Positions 16,776 to 25,794 of a stretch of DNA of 64,000 bases are shown one piece after another (the stretch's first letter is position 1; each line of letters begins with the position of its first letter). Position numbers and translations under genes: made by a program. A model generated the notes under the pieces. That model was given only the letters and a program-made list of their open reading frames with translations, ran no database searches and was not told where the DNA came from. The DNA is from JACCXG01 sp963834305 (GTDB taxonomy: Bacteria; Acidobacteriota; Vicinamibacteria; Vicinamibacterales; 2-12-FULL-66-21): the NCBI GenBank assembly GCA_963834305.1, contig CAWIAX010000004.1, positions 372,001 through 436,000 on the forward strand. Direction: 5' to 3'.

Positions 16776-18473
16776 CTAGCCGCGCGCGCGCCGCGACAGA
16801 TCCAGGGCGCTCACGGCCAGCCCGATCACGACCACGACGACGGCGCCGACGACGTTGTGCCAGAGGAAGGCGATCTTGGTGAAGGCGGCCACCCACGCCA
16901 CCGAGGCCATGCCCGCGATCAGGCCGACGAACGCGCCGTTGCCGGTGGCCATCGGGAACGCCACGGCCAGGATGAAGACGCCCAGGATCGAGCCGTAGAA
17001 GAACGACCCGAAGCGGTTGACGACCTCGATGAGCGAGCCGAGCTCGGCGGCCCAGACCGCGACGGCGCAGGCGAACAGGCCCCACAGGCCGGTGGCGATC
17101 TTCGAGACGGTCAGGTAGTGCGCGTCGGTGGCGGCCGGCCGGACGCGCCGCTTGTAGAAATCGATGACGGTGGCGGTGGACAGCGAGTTCAGCTCGCCGG
17201 CGATCGTATCCGTGGCGGCCATGATGATCGCCACGATGAGCAGGCCGATCAGCCCGACCGGCAGCACGGTGAGGATGAACGTCGGGATGATGTAGTTGAC
17301 GTCGGTGAACGTGGTGTCGCCGCTGCTCTCCCGCACGAGCTGCGCCGCCTGTCCGCGGACGGTGCGGACGCTCGCCTCCGTCGCCCGCACCTGGTTCTCG
17401 GCGGCCAGCAGCCGCGCCTCGTCGCCGCCCGCCCGCGCCGAGGCCAGATCCTGCGCCGCGGCCCGCCGCCCGGCAAACGCCGTGTCGAACTCCGACTGCA
17501 GCGCCGTGTAGGCGGGCGCGGTCTCCCCCTGCTGCATCCGCTCGGTGTGCACCTTGCTGAAGAGCAGCGGCGGCGCATTGAACACGTAGAACACGTAGAC
17601 GAGCACCCCGAGCACGAGCACGAGCAGCTGCAGCGGAATCTTCCAGTAGGCGCTCATCAGCAGGGAGTGCCGCGCTTCGTTCACCGACCGCGACGTCAGG
17701 TAGCGCTGCACCTGGCTCTGGTCGGTGCCGAAGTAGGAGCAGAAGAGGAAGAGCGCCGCAATCGTCCCGGACCAGAAGGTGTACTGGTTGGTGAGGTCGA
17801 ACGAGAAGTCGAACGTCCGCAGCCGCCCGGTGGCCGCGGCGATGCTCAGGCCGTCGACCACGCCAACGCCCTCGGGAAAGCCGAGGATCGCGGCGACGAT
17901 CACGGCAAAGAGCCCGAACACGATCAGCACCATGATCTTGACGTCGGTCCAGGTCACCGCCTGGACGCCGCCGAACATGGTGTAGAGCACGGCCGGCATC
18001 GCGATGGTCAGCGCCGTGGCGGTGAGGCTCCAGCCGAGCACGAGCGACAGCACGACGGCGGGCGCCGACACGACGGCGCCGCACGACATGCCTCGCGAGA
18101 TCAGGAAGAGCAGGCTGGTGAAGCTGCGCGTCTTGCCGTCGAACCGCCGCTCGAGATATTCGTAGGCGGTGTAGACCCCCGAGCGGTAGAAGAACGGCAC
18201 CAGCGTGAGCGACAGGATGATCATCGCCAGCGGCAGGGCGAAGTAGAACTGGATGAACCGCAGGCCGTCGTTGTAGCCCTGACCGGTCGTGCCGATCATC
18301 GTGATCGCGCTCAGCTGCGTCGCCATCACCGACAGCCCGGCCGCCCACCACGGAATCGACCGGTTGGCGAGGAAGTAGCCCTCGATCTGGTCGCTGTGCT
18401 TCGTCCGCTTCAGGCCGTCGTAGACAATCCAGCCGATGAAGGCGGTGACGATGAACCAGTCGATGGGGTGCAT
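16776..18473 (-). CDS. Sodium:solute symporter family transporter
   Basis: 565 residues from the ATG at 18471-18473. The sequence shows the SSS-family core: MHPIDWFIVTAFIGWIVYDG as first helix, then FLANRSIPWWAAGLSVMATQ, MFGGVQAVTWTDVKIMVL and AAIIMAATDTIAGELNSLST, with about 13 membrane helices in all. Between two helices, residues ~320-385 form a hydrophilic Ala/Arg/Glu-rich coiled coil not found in the standard fold. Similar acidobacterial and planctomycete transporters often sit with carbohydrate genes, so a sugar or sugar acid carried with sodium is likely, but substrate residues cannot be read. The 41-residue ORF upstream ends exactly where this gene starts. Confidence 0.88.
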   Translation of the reverse strand: MHPIDWFIVTAFIGWIVYDGLKRTKHSDQIEGYFLANRSIPWWAAGLSVMATQLSAITMIGTTGQGYNDGLRFIQFYFALPLAMIILSLTLVPFFYRSGVYTAYEYLERRFDGKTRSFTSLLFLISRGMSCGAVVSAPAVVLSLVLGWSLTATALTIAMPAVLYTMFGGVQAVTWTDVKIMVLIVFGLFAVIVAAILGFPEGVGVVDGLSIAAATGRLRTFDFSFDLTNQYTFWSGTIAALFLFCSYFGTDQSQVQRYLTSRSVNEARHSLLMSAYWKIPLQLLVLVLGVLVYVFYVFNAPPLLFSKVHTERMQQGETAPAYTALQSEFDTAFAGRRAAAQDLASARAGGDEARLLAAENQVRATEASVRTVRGQAAQLVRESSGDTTFTDVNYIIPTFILTVLPVGLIGLLIVAIIMAATDTIAGELNSLSTATVIDFYKRRVRPAATDAHYLTVSKIATGLWGLFACAVAVWAAELGSLIEVVNRFGSFFYGSILGVFILAVAFPMATGNGAFVGLIAGMASVAWVAAFTKIAFLWHNVVGAVVVVVIGLAVSALDLSRRARG

Positions 18474-18599
18474 TCAGCCGAAGTATTCCTGGAAGCCGAA
18501 GAGCGCGAGGAGCGTCGCGAGCCAGACGAGGACGACGCGGACGTAGCTGGTGCGCATGTCGCTGTCGGTCAGCGGCGGCGCCGGGCTGGGGTCGGCCAT
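18474..18599 (-). CDS. 41-residue single-pass membrane protein preceding the symporter
   Basis: Reading from the ATG at 18597-18599 gives 41 residues: a polar N-terminus (MADPSPAPPLTDSDMRTSYV) and one hydrophobic helix (VVLVWLATLLALFGFQEYFG). The TGA is directly followed by the ATG of the symporter with no intervening base, so the two should be translationally coupled. Small one- or two-helix subunits encoded in front of a sodium symporter are known in other SSS transporters, for example YhdT beside PanF. I see no homology that proves such a role; the adjacency and hydrophobicity are the evidence. Confidence 0.7.
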   Translation of the reverse strand: MADPSPAPPLTDSDMRTSYVRVVLVWLATLLALFGFQEYFG

Positions 18600-18673
18600 G
18601 CAGGCATTCTAGTGCATGTGCCGCGGCGGCACCGGGTTCCGCCGGCGGCTGCCGGGCAGGCTACGATCGTGTC

Positions 18674-19654
18674 ATGAGCCTCGACCTGGAAGATGTCCGC
18701 CGCGCCCGCGAAGTCGTCTACCGCACCCTGAAGCCGACGGCGCTGCTCCAGCACCCGCTGCTGGGCGTTGAAACCGGCCTCGACATCCACGTCAAGCACG
18801 AGAACCACAATCCCACCGGCGCGTTCAAGGTCCGCGGCGGGCTGAATCTCGTCGCCAGCCTGTCGCCCGACGAACGGCGCCGCGGCGTGATGACGGCCAG
18901 CACCGGCAACCACGGCCAGTCCATCGCGATGGCCTGCCGGCGCGAAGGGGTGCCGTGCACCGTGGCGGTGCCCGAAGGGAACAACCCCGACAAGAATGCC
19001 GCGATGCGGGCGCTGGGGGCGGAGGTCGTCGAGGTCGGCCGCGACTTCGACGCGGCGCGCGAATACGTGGAGCGCACGCACGTCGAGCGCGGCGCCCGCT
19101 ACGTGCACTCCGCGAACGAGCCCCTGCTGGTCGCCGGCGTGGCCACCTACGCCATGGAGATCTTCGACGACCTGCCGGAGACCGACGTCATCCTCGTGCC
19201 GATCGGCGGCGGCAGCGGCGCGGCCGGCTGTGCGCTCGTCCGCTCGTGGACCGGCAGCCGCGCGCGCGTCATCGGCGTGCAGGCGGCGGGCGCCGACGCC
19301 TTCGCGCGGTCGTGGCGGGACGGCGTCCGCGTCACCGGCGAGCACGCCGCGACCTTTGCCGAGGGGATGGCGACCCGCGTCACCTTCGACCTGACCTACG
19401 GCATCCTCCGCCAGCATCTCGACGACATCGTCACGCTCGGCGAGGAGGAGCTGGCCGAAGGGGTGCGCCTGGCGCTGCGCGCGACCCATAACCTGGCGGA
19501 AGGGGCGGGCGCCGCGGCGCTGGCCGCGGCGGTGAAGCTGGGGAGCCGGCTGGCGGGAAAGAAAGTGGTCTGCGTGATGAGCGGCGGGAACATCGACGGA
19601 GGGACGCTCGCGCGGGTGCTAAGGGCGGCGGCCGGGCTAAGGGCCAAGGGCTAA
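18674..19654 (+). CDS. PLP-dependent threonine/serine dehydratase-like enzyme
   Basis: 326 residues from the ATG at 18674. Fold-type II PLP features are all present: the lysine in NPTGAFKVRGG, the STGNHGQS loop that binds the carboxylate, and the Gly-rich phosphate loop PIGGGSGAAG. Length matches catabolic threonine ammonia-lyase and serine racemase (about 320-330) and there is no C-terminal ACT domain, so it should not respond to isoleucine. The reaction would be threonine to 2-oxobutanoate plus ammonia, or the serine equivalent. The last residues (AAGLRAKG) are encoded by the beginning of a heptamer array. Its 3' end faces the HtrA gene. Whether it prefers Thr, Ser or another hydroxy amino acid is open. 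Confidence 0.85.
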   Translation: MSLDLEDVRRAREVVYRTLKPTALLQHPLLGVETGLDIHVKHENHNPTGAFKVRGGLNLVASLSPDERRRGVMTASTGNHGQSIAMACRREGVPCTVAVPEGNNPDKNAAMRALGAEVVEVGRDFDAAREYVERTHVERGARYVHSANEPLLVAGVATYAMEIFDDLPETDVILVPIGGGSGAAGCALVRSWTGSRARVIGVQAAGADAFARSWRDGVRVTGEHAATFAEGMATRVTFDLTYGILRQHLDDIVTLGEEELAEGVRLALRATHNLAEGAGAAALAAAVKLGSRLAGKKVVCVMSGGNIDGGTLARVLRAAAGLRAKG

Positions 19655-19698
19655 GGGCTAAGGGCTGAAGCCCCAGCCCCCAGCCCTCAGCTTCCCAG
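19627..19698. repeat. Heptamer array, AAGGGCT class, arranged as inverted repeat
   Basis: Units such as gggctaa, gggccaa, gggctaa, gggctga run from within the end of the dehydratase gene, then the complementary units (agcccc, agccccc, agccctc) follow. Together they can form a GC-rich hairpin exactly between two convergent genes, where a bidirectional terminator would be expected. Confidence 0.8.
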
Positions 19699-21166
19699 CT
19701 ACTGACGTTCGATCGGGACGAACAGGGCGGCGGCGCCGCGGTGGACCAGCAGGAGCGCCGGCCGGCTGCCGTCGGTCAGCGCCTTCCGCAGCGCGTCCAC
19801 GCCGGCCACCGGCTTGCCGTCCACCTCGGAAATCACGTCGCCGCGCCGCAGCCCCGCGGCGGACGCCCGCGAGCCGGGCTGCACGTCGGTGATGACGACG
19901 CCGCTCGTGGCCTTCACGCCGAGCCCTTCGGCCTGGTCGCGCGTCAGCGGCTCGACGGCCATGCCGAACCCGGTCTGATCCGGTCCGGCCTCGGGGCCGC
20001 CGGTCTCCGCGCCCGCCTGCTTCAGCTCGGCGAGGGTCACGTCCACCTTCTGCTCCTTGCCGTCGCGCACGACGGTGAGGGCCACCTTGCTGCCCGGGGC
20101 GAGCTGCGAGACCTGGTTGCGGAGCACGTTGCCGTCCTTGACGGTGCTGCCGTTGACCGCGGTGATGACGTCGCCGCGGCGCACGCCCGCCTTGTCGGCC
20201 GGGCTGCCGGGCTGCACGGTGTTCACGAGCGCCCCGCCCACCTGCTCGAGCCCGAGGCTTCGCGCGATGTCCGACGTCACCGGCTGGATCGTGACGCCCA
20301 GCATGCCGCGGCGCACCGCGCCGTTGTCGATGAGCTGCGTCATCACGTGCTTGGCCATGTTGGCCGGGATCGCGAACCCGATGCCGATGCTGCCGCCCGA
20401 CGGGGACAGGATCTGCGAGTTGATGCCCACGAGCTCGCCGCGCGTGTTCACCAGCGCGCCGCCGGAGTTCCCCTGGTTGATCGGGGCGTCGGTCTGGATG
20501 AAGTCCTCGAAGCTGCCGTCGCCGGCGCCGCCGGTCGCGCGCCCCTTGGCGCTGACGATGCCCATGGTGACGGTCTGGCCGACGCCGAGCGGGTTGCCCA
20601 TCGCGAGCACCACGTCGCCCACGCGCACCGCGTCGGAGTCGCCGAGCGCGAGCGTCTGCAGGTTGGCTTCGTCCACCTTCAGCACCGCGAGGTCGCTCGG
20701 CGCGTCGGTGCCCGACGACCTTGGCCTTCAGGCTGCGGCCGTCGGTCAGTTCCACCGTGACCTGGTCGGCGCCGTCCACGACATGGTTATTGGTCAGGAT
20801 GTAGCCGTCCGCCCGGACGATCACCCCCGAGCCGAGGCCGCCCTGGCGCCGTTCCGGCATCCGGGGCTGGCGCTGGCCGAAGCCGAACCGCTCGCCGAAG
20901 AACTCGCGGAGGTCCTCCGGCATGTCCTGGCTGACGTTCCTCACCCGCCGTTCCGAACGGATGGTGACGACCGCCGGCGCGATGTGTTCGACGACCCCGG
21001 CGTAGGACGAGCCGACGGCCACGGGGTCGAGCGGGGCCGCGGGCGCCGTGGCGGGCGCCGCCACGGCTGTGGTGGCCGGCCCGGACGCCGTCCACCCGAT
21101 GAGTGAACCGGTGAGAAGCAGGGCACCGGCCGCAAGGCCGGTCCGCTGGCGAATGCCGATGTGCAT
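19699..21166 (-). CDS. HtrA/DegP-type periplasmic serine protease with two PDZ domains (one frame break)
   Basis: Start ATG 21164-21166, with TGGAGA upstream. A signal peptide (MHIGIRQRTGLAAGALLLTG...) is followed by a trypsin-like domain with the catalytic His in LTNNHVVDG, Asp in SDLAVLKVD and Ser in QGNSGGALVN, then two PDZ domains (~270-365 and ~390-480). About 490 residues, the usual size for DegP/DegQ. It degrades or refolds misfolded envelope proteins. At 20711-20713 one extra C (GG to GGG on the coding strand) breaks the frame between the His and Asp regions; removing it joins KAKVVG to TDAPSDLAV perfectly. The neighbouring response regulator/kinase pair, 64 bp upstream, may control it as in envelope stress systems. 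Confidence 0.88.
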
Positions 21167-21229
21167 GGTGCGTATCTCCAGTCTGAAAAAGGCTCGCTGC
21201 ACTGAAGATACGAAGCGGGGATTACCCGC

Positions 21230-22651
21230 TCATGGCAGGGACATTACATTCATGAAAGGTAGCGGCAGCCGGAGGGTGAACCGCGATCCGGTCCCCGGCG
21301 TGGACTCCACGGCCACCCGTCCGCCATGGGCCTCGACAATGGCCTTGACCAGGCTCAGGCCAAGGCCGAGGCCGCGCTCGGAGCGGCTCTTGTCGCCGCG
21401 GTAGAGCCGGTCCCAGATGTGGGGCCGCTCCTCGGCTGGGATCCCGATACCGGTGTCGGTCACGGTCAGGACCGTGCCTGCCCGGTCCTCCGTGGCGGCA
21501 ATCTCGACGTGGCCGCCGCCCGGGGTGTACTTCACGGCGTTGTCGAGCAGGTTCGCCAGCACCTGCCGCATCCGGTTGCGATCGACGAGCACCACCTGAT
21601 CGCCGGGCACGTTGACGTCGATCCGGACGCCGCGCTCCTCGGCGAGGTCCTCGTAGAGATCGACGGTCTGCCGGATCAGCTCGCTCAGGTTCACCCGTTC
21701 CAGCCGCAGCGCCATCGTCCCCGTCTCGGCTTCGGAGATGTCCATCAGCGTGCTCAGCATGGCGACGACGCGATCGGACTCCTCGAGGCAGTCGGCGAGC
21801 GCCTCGCGCAGCACGGCCGGGTCGTGCGACGCGAGCGCGGTTTCGGCGATGCCACGAAGCCGCGTCATCGGCGTCCGGAGGTCGTGGGCGACGTTGTCGA
21901 GGGCGCCGCGCATGCCGCTCAGGACGGCGTCGATGCGGTCGAGCATCGCGTTGACGAGCGTGCTGAGCTCGTCGAGCGCGTCGCCGCTGGCCGCCGCGGG
22001 CACCCGCCGGTCGGTGCGCCCGGTCCGCAGAATCTGGCGCACGGTGTCGGCCAGCCGGCGCACCGGCTGCAGCGCCGACGAGGTCAGGACGGCGCCGCCG
22101 GCCAGCGCGGCAATGATGATGGTGATGACCTGGAGGAGGAGCACGCGGCGCAGCTGGGCGAGGAGGTCCATGCGCCGCTCGGTGCTCAGGCCGACCTGGA
22201 ACAGCGTGCCGTCGCGCAGCCGCACGGACGCGACCTCGAGCACGATGCCGTCTTCCCCCGTGCTCAGCGTGCTCCAGGTCTGCTCGCCGCCGGGCGCCGG
22301 CGGCTCGAGCCGCGACAGGTCGAAGCGGCGCCAGCCCTCGGGCATGCTGACGAAGGTGACGTCCTGGCGGGCGCCGACCGTGCGCACGAGCAGCGGGCCG
22401 GGGGCGGCGGTGGCCTGGGTGCGGCGGATCTCCTCGGCCAGCCGGCCGACGCCGCCGAACTCGTAGGCGGTGGCGTACTGCACCAGCGCCGACCGGATGA
22501 CCTCGCGGTCGTAGCGCTGCAGCGAGATCGAGACGAGGAGGTAGGTGAGCCCGGTCACCGCCAGCGAACTGGCGACGAAGATGGCGGCGTACCACAGCGC
22601 CAGGCGCAGCCCGAGGGTGTGCCCGAGGCGCTCACGCCACTTTGAGAACAT
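21230..22651 (-). CDS. Membrane sensor histidine kinase (HAMP type)
   Basis: 473 residues from the ATG at 22651. Two membrane helices (~17-40, WYAAIFVASSLAVTGLTYLL, and ~168-190, VITIIIAALAGGAVLTSSAL) flank a ~120-residue periplasmic sensor. HAMP, HisKA (NVAHDLRTPMTRLRG, phospho-His) and HATPase (ANLLDNAVKYTPGGG, DTGIGIP, GLGLGLSLVKAI) follow. The organisation matches CusS/QseC-type kinases. The start overlaps the end of the response regulator by 20 bp, typical for a two-component operon. HtrA lies downstream in the same direction, so an envelope-stress role is a reasonable guess. Confidence 0.92.
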   Translation of the reverse strand: MFSKWRERLGHTLGLRLALWYAAIFVASSLAVTGLTYLLVSISLQRYDREVIRSALVQYATAYEFGGVGRLAEEIRRTQATAAPGPLLVRTVGARQDVTFVSMPEGWRRFDLSRLEPPAPGGEQTWSTLSTGEDGIVLEVASVRLRDGTLFQVGLSTERRMDLLAQLRRVLLLQVITIIIAALAGGAVLTSSALQPVRRLADTVRQILRTGRTDRRVPAAASGDALDELSTLVNAMLDRIDAVLSGMRGALDNVAHDLRTPMTRLRGIAETALASHDPAVLREALADCLEESDRVVAMLSTLMDISEAETGTMALRLERVNLSELIRQTVDLYEDLAEERGVRIDVNVPGDQVVLVDRNRMRQVLANLLDNAVKYTPGGGHVEIAATEDRAGTVLTVTDTGIGIPAEERPHIWDRLYRGDKSRSERGLGLGLSLVKAIVEAHGGRVAVESTPGTGSRFTLRLPLPFMNVMSLP

Positions 22652-23306
22652 AGCCGATGCCCCGGACGGTAAGAATGAGCTTCTGGTCGAAGCCTTTGTC
22701 GACGCGGTCGCGCAGCCGGTGGACTAGCACATCGACCACGTTGGTCCGCGGGTCGAAGCTGTAATCCCACACGTGCGACAGGATCATCGTCTTCGAGACG
22801 ACGCGCCCGGCGTTGCGCATCAGGTACTCGAGCAGCGCGAACTCGCGGGGGCGCAGCTCGATCTCGCGTCCGGCCCGCGTGGCGCGGCGGGAATGCAGGT
22901 CCAGGGTGAGGTCCGCCACCGCCAGGCTGTTCGAGGCCGGCGCCGCCGTCGCACGCCGGATGAGCGCCTGCACGCGGGCCAAGAGCTCGGTGAAGGCGAA
23001 CGGCTTGACCAGGTAATCGTCGCCGCCCGCCTCGAGCCCGGTGACGCGGTCGTCCACCGTGTGCCTGGCGCTCAGGATCAGCACCGGCGTCGCGACCTGC
23101 TGCCGCCGCATCTCGCGGATCACGCTGAGGCCGTCGCGCCTGGGCAGCATGAGGTCGATGATGGCGACGTCGTAGGGGGACGCAGTGGCGTGCTGCAGCG
23201 CGCTGTCGCCGTCCTTGGCGTGGTCGACGGTGAACCCCGCCTCGCGCAGCCCCCTCGCCACGAACTCGCCGATTGTCAGGTCGTCCTCGACCAGCAGCGC
23301 ACGCAT
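22632..23306 (-). CDS. OmpR/PhoB-family response regulator
   Basis: 224 residues beginning MRALLVEDDLTIGEFVARGL at the ATG 23304-23306. Receiver: acidic pair ED, phospho-Asp in VAIIDLMLPRRDG, Thr/Ser region LILSAR, and KP in LVKPFAF. C-terminal winged-helix domain with IELRPREFALLEYLM and the recognition-helix region RTNVVDVLVHRLRDRVD. It would bind DNA as a dimer once phosphorylated by the kinase encoded next to it. An upstream in-frame extension exists but the chosen start is the conserved family N-terminus. Confidence 0.93.
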   Translation of the reverse strand: MRALLVEDDLTIGEFVARGLREAGFTVDHAKDGDSALQHATASPYDVAIIDLMLPRRDGLSVIREMRRQQVATPVLILSARHTVDDRVTGLEAGGDDYLVKPFAFTELLARVQALIRRATAAPASNSLAVADLTLDLHSRRATRAGREIELRPREFALLEYLMRNAGRVVSKTMILSHVWDYSFDPRTNVVDVLVHRLRDRVDKGFDQKLILTVRGIGYVLKVA

Positions 23307-23377
23307 CCCGTTGAATATACGCCGGGATGGAGTATGTTCTCGGCAGTCTGACGCGCGCGCGCGCCCGGAGGCCTGAC

Positions 23378-24730
23378 GTGAAGCGAGCAATTCTTTCGGC
23401 GGCGGCGTTGTGGTGCGCCGCCAGTGTCGTCATGGCGCAGCAGGCGCCGGCGCAGACCCCGGCGCCGCCGGCCGGACCGGCCGCCCCGGCCGCCGGACGC
23501 GGCACGGCCCAGCAGACCGACGCCAACGGCAACCCGATTCGTACGGCGACGAAGACCGGCCACCTGTCGAACTACGACGAAGCCAGAGTTGCGCCGTACA
23601 CGCTGCCAGACCCGCTCATGATGGCCGACGGCATGCCGGTGCGCGATGCGGCCGCGTGGCGCACGCGGCGGCGGGCGGAGATCCTCCGGCTCTACGAGCG
23701 CCACATCTACGGGCGGGTGCCGGCACACACGCCGAAGGTGAGCTGGCGGGTCCCCGAGACCGACCCAAAGGCGAGGGACGGGGCCTCGATCAGGAAGCTG
23801 GCCGTCGGCACCATCGGCGAGGGCGCCGATGCCCCCACGATCAGGGTGACGCTCCACACGCCGGCCCGCGCGACCGGGGCCGTGCCGGTCATCCTGCTGG
23901 TCAACTTCGGCGGCGGCCCGCCGCCCCCGCCGCCGCCGGCCGGGACGCCAGGGCGCGGCCGAGGTGCCGGGTTCCCGTCCGATCCGCCGGTGGCCGCCGA
24001 AATTCTGGCGCGCGGCTGGGGCTATGCGACGGTGGGCTACAACGACATCCAGCCGGATCGGGCGAACACCTGGAACCAGGGCGTGATCGGCCGCACGCTC
24101 GCCGCCGGACAGGAGGCGCCGGCCGCCGACGAGTGGGGCACGATCGGGGCGTGGTCCTGGGGCATCAGCCGCATCCTCGACTACTTCGAGACGGATCGGG
24201 CGGTCGATGCCGGGCGCATCGCCGTCCACGGCCACTCCCGGCTCGGCAAAACGGTGCTGTGGGCATCGGCCGCCGACGAACGGATTGCCGCGGTCTTCTC
24301 CAGCTGCTCGGGTGAGATGGGGGCGGCCCTGGCGCGGCGGGACTGGGGGGAAACGGTGGACGACATGGCGCAGAACTTCCCCTGGCAGTTTTCAGGGAGC
24401 TTCCAGCAGTGGCCCGGCCGCTGGAACGACATGCCGGTGGACGCGCACATGCTGATCGCGTTGAGCGCGCCGAGGCCGGTGTTCGTGACCGGCGGCACGG
24501 CGGACCAATGGGCCGACCCGGTCGGCATGTTCAAGGCGCTCGTCGCGGCCGGGCCCGTCTACCGGCTGCTCGGCCGGAAGGACCTGGGGGTGACCGAACT
24601 GCCGCCGCTCGACACGCCGGTCACGGGCGGCGATCTCGGCTGGCAGTATCACACTGGCGGACACAGCGCGACGCCGGCTGACTGGCGGGCCTTCCTCGAG
24701 TTCCTCGGGAAGTACTTTCCGGCGGGCTGA
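23378..24730 (+). CDS. CE15-like carbohydrate esterase (glucuronoyl esterase family)
   Basis: 450 residues from a GTG at 23378 with GGAG at 23367-23370. A signal peptide (MKRAILSAAALWCAASVVMA) leads to an alpha/beta-hydrolase domain with nucleophile Ser in GHSRLGK, a Glu-containing SSCSGEMGAAL segment and the late His in YHTGGHS. GHSRLGK is the hallmark of glucuronoyl methylesterases, which cut ester bonds between lignin and glucuronoxylan; some relatives are listed as acetylxylan esterases. The N-terminal AQQAPAQTP stretch after cleavage is a low-complexity linker. It stands alone, divergent from the two-component system. Export and family are well supported; exact ester is not. Confidence 0.87.
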   Translation: MKRAILSAAALWCAASVVMAQQAPAQTPAPPAGPAAPAAGRGTAQQTDANGNPIRTATKTGHLSNYDEARVAPYTLPDPLMMADGMPVRDAAAWRTRRRAEILRLYERHIYGRVPAHTPKVSWRVPETDPKARDGASIRKLAVGTIGEGADAPTIRVTLHTPARATGAVPVILLVNFGGGPPPPPPPAGTPGRGRGAGFPSDPPVAAEILARGWGYATVGYNDIQPDRANTWNQGVIGRTLAAGQEAPAADEWGTIGAWSWGISRILDYFETDRAVDAGRIAVHGHSRLGKTVLWASAADERIAAVFSSCSGEMGAALARRDWGETVDDMAQNFPWQFSGSFQQWPGRWNDMPVDAHMLIALSAPRPVFVTGGTADQWADPVGMFKALVAAGPVYRLLGRKDLGVTELPPLDTPVTGGDLGWQYHTGGHSATPADWRAFLEFLGKYFPAG

Positions 24731-24775
24731 CGGGGGGCCGGGAAAGGCGCGGCGTCCGCCCGCCGAGAGGGGCCG

Positions 24776-25777
24776 TCAGCCGGCTTTCTGCGCTGCCGCC
24801 AGGTCGCCCGCCCGCGCGATCTCGGCGAGGTCCGCCGCCGTCAGCGACACAGCGGCCGCGCCAATCCAGCCATCGACCTGCTCGGGCGACCGGGCGCCCA
24901 CGATGGCGGCGGTCACGCCGGGCCAGGCGGCAGCCCAGGCCACGGCAATCGCCGACACCGTCGTGCCGTGGCGCGCGGCGATGGGCCGCAGCGCGTCGCG
25001 CAGCGAGAGGTTGGCCGAGAGCTTCGGCTCGAGGAACTCCGGCGACCGCCGCCGCCAGTCGTCCTCGGGCATGGCGGCCACCCGCGCCGGTTGGAACGAG
25101 TCGGTCAGCAGGCCGTTCTGCATCGGGCTGTAGCAGAGCACGCCGGTGCCGTTGGCCGCGCACCAGGGGATCTCGGTGTCGGCCAGCTGCCGGCGAATCA
25201 GCGAGAACGGGCTCTGCAGGGACTGGACGTGCCGCAGCGCCTCGCAGCGCTGCAGCAGCGGCACGCCGAAGTTCGACACCCCGGCGTAGCGCACCTTGCC
25301 CTCGTCCACCAGCCGGCCCATTTCCGCCCAGGAGTCTTCGACCGGCACGCCGGTCTCGTCGGGCCAGTGGAACTGGTAGAGGTCGAGGCGCTCGACGCCG
25401 AGGCGGCGCAGCGAGGCCTCGCATTCCTTGCGGATCGACGCCGGGGCCGAGTTGCGGATGGCCACCTTGCGGCGGTCGTGCTCGTCCCAGATCAACCCGC
25501 ACTTCGTGAACACCAGCGGGCGATCCGGCGCCGGCAGCGTCTTCAGGAAGCGGCCGATGACGGTCTCCGAATGGCCCAGGCCGTAGACGGCGGCGGTGTC
25601 GATCCAGTTGATGCCGTGCTCGATCGCCCGCCGCATGGCGGCCATCGAGTCGTCATCGTCCTGCGGCCCCCAGCCGAACGACCAGTCCCCCCCGCCAATC
25701 GCCCAGGCGCCGAACCCGACGATCGTGATCTCCGGGCCGTTGGTGCCCAGCTGCCTGCGCGGAATCCCCTGCGACAT
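24776..25777 (-). CDS. Aldo/keto reductase
   Basis: 333 residues from the ATG 25775-25777. The AKR tetrad is visible: Asp and Tyr in NWIDTAAVYGLGHSE, Lys in VFTKCGL and His in YQFHWPDE; the NADPH-binding end is IVGARSPEQVDGW. It belongs to the YajO/Tas-like group that reduces sugar or small carbonyls with NADPH. It is the last gene in a minus-strand run (ADH, SDR, amidohydrolase, PQQ propeller, AKR) and starts 17 bp after the propeller gene ends, so it is probably in the same operon. Substrate unknown. Confidence 0.9.
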   Translation of the reverse strand: MSQGIPRRQLGTNGPEITIVGFGAWAIGGGDWSFGWGPQDDDDSMAAMRRAIEHGINWIDTAAVYGLGHSETVIGRFLKTLPAPDRPLVFTKCGLIWDEHDRRKVAIRNSAPASIRKECEASLRRLGVERLDLYQFHWPDETGVPVEDSWAEMGRLVDEGKVRYAGVSNFGVPLLQRCEALRHVQSLQSPFSLIRRQLADTEIPWCAANGTGVLCYSPMQNGLLTDSFQPARVAAMPEDDWRRRSPEFLEPKLSANLSLRDALRPIAARHGTTVSAIAVAWAAAWPGVTAAIVGARSPEQVDGWIGAAAVSLTAADLAEIARAGDLAAAQKAG

Positions 25778-25794
25778 CGCTGCTCCCCTGACCT

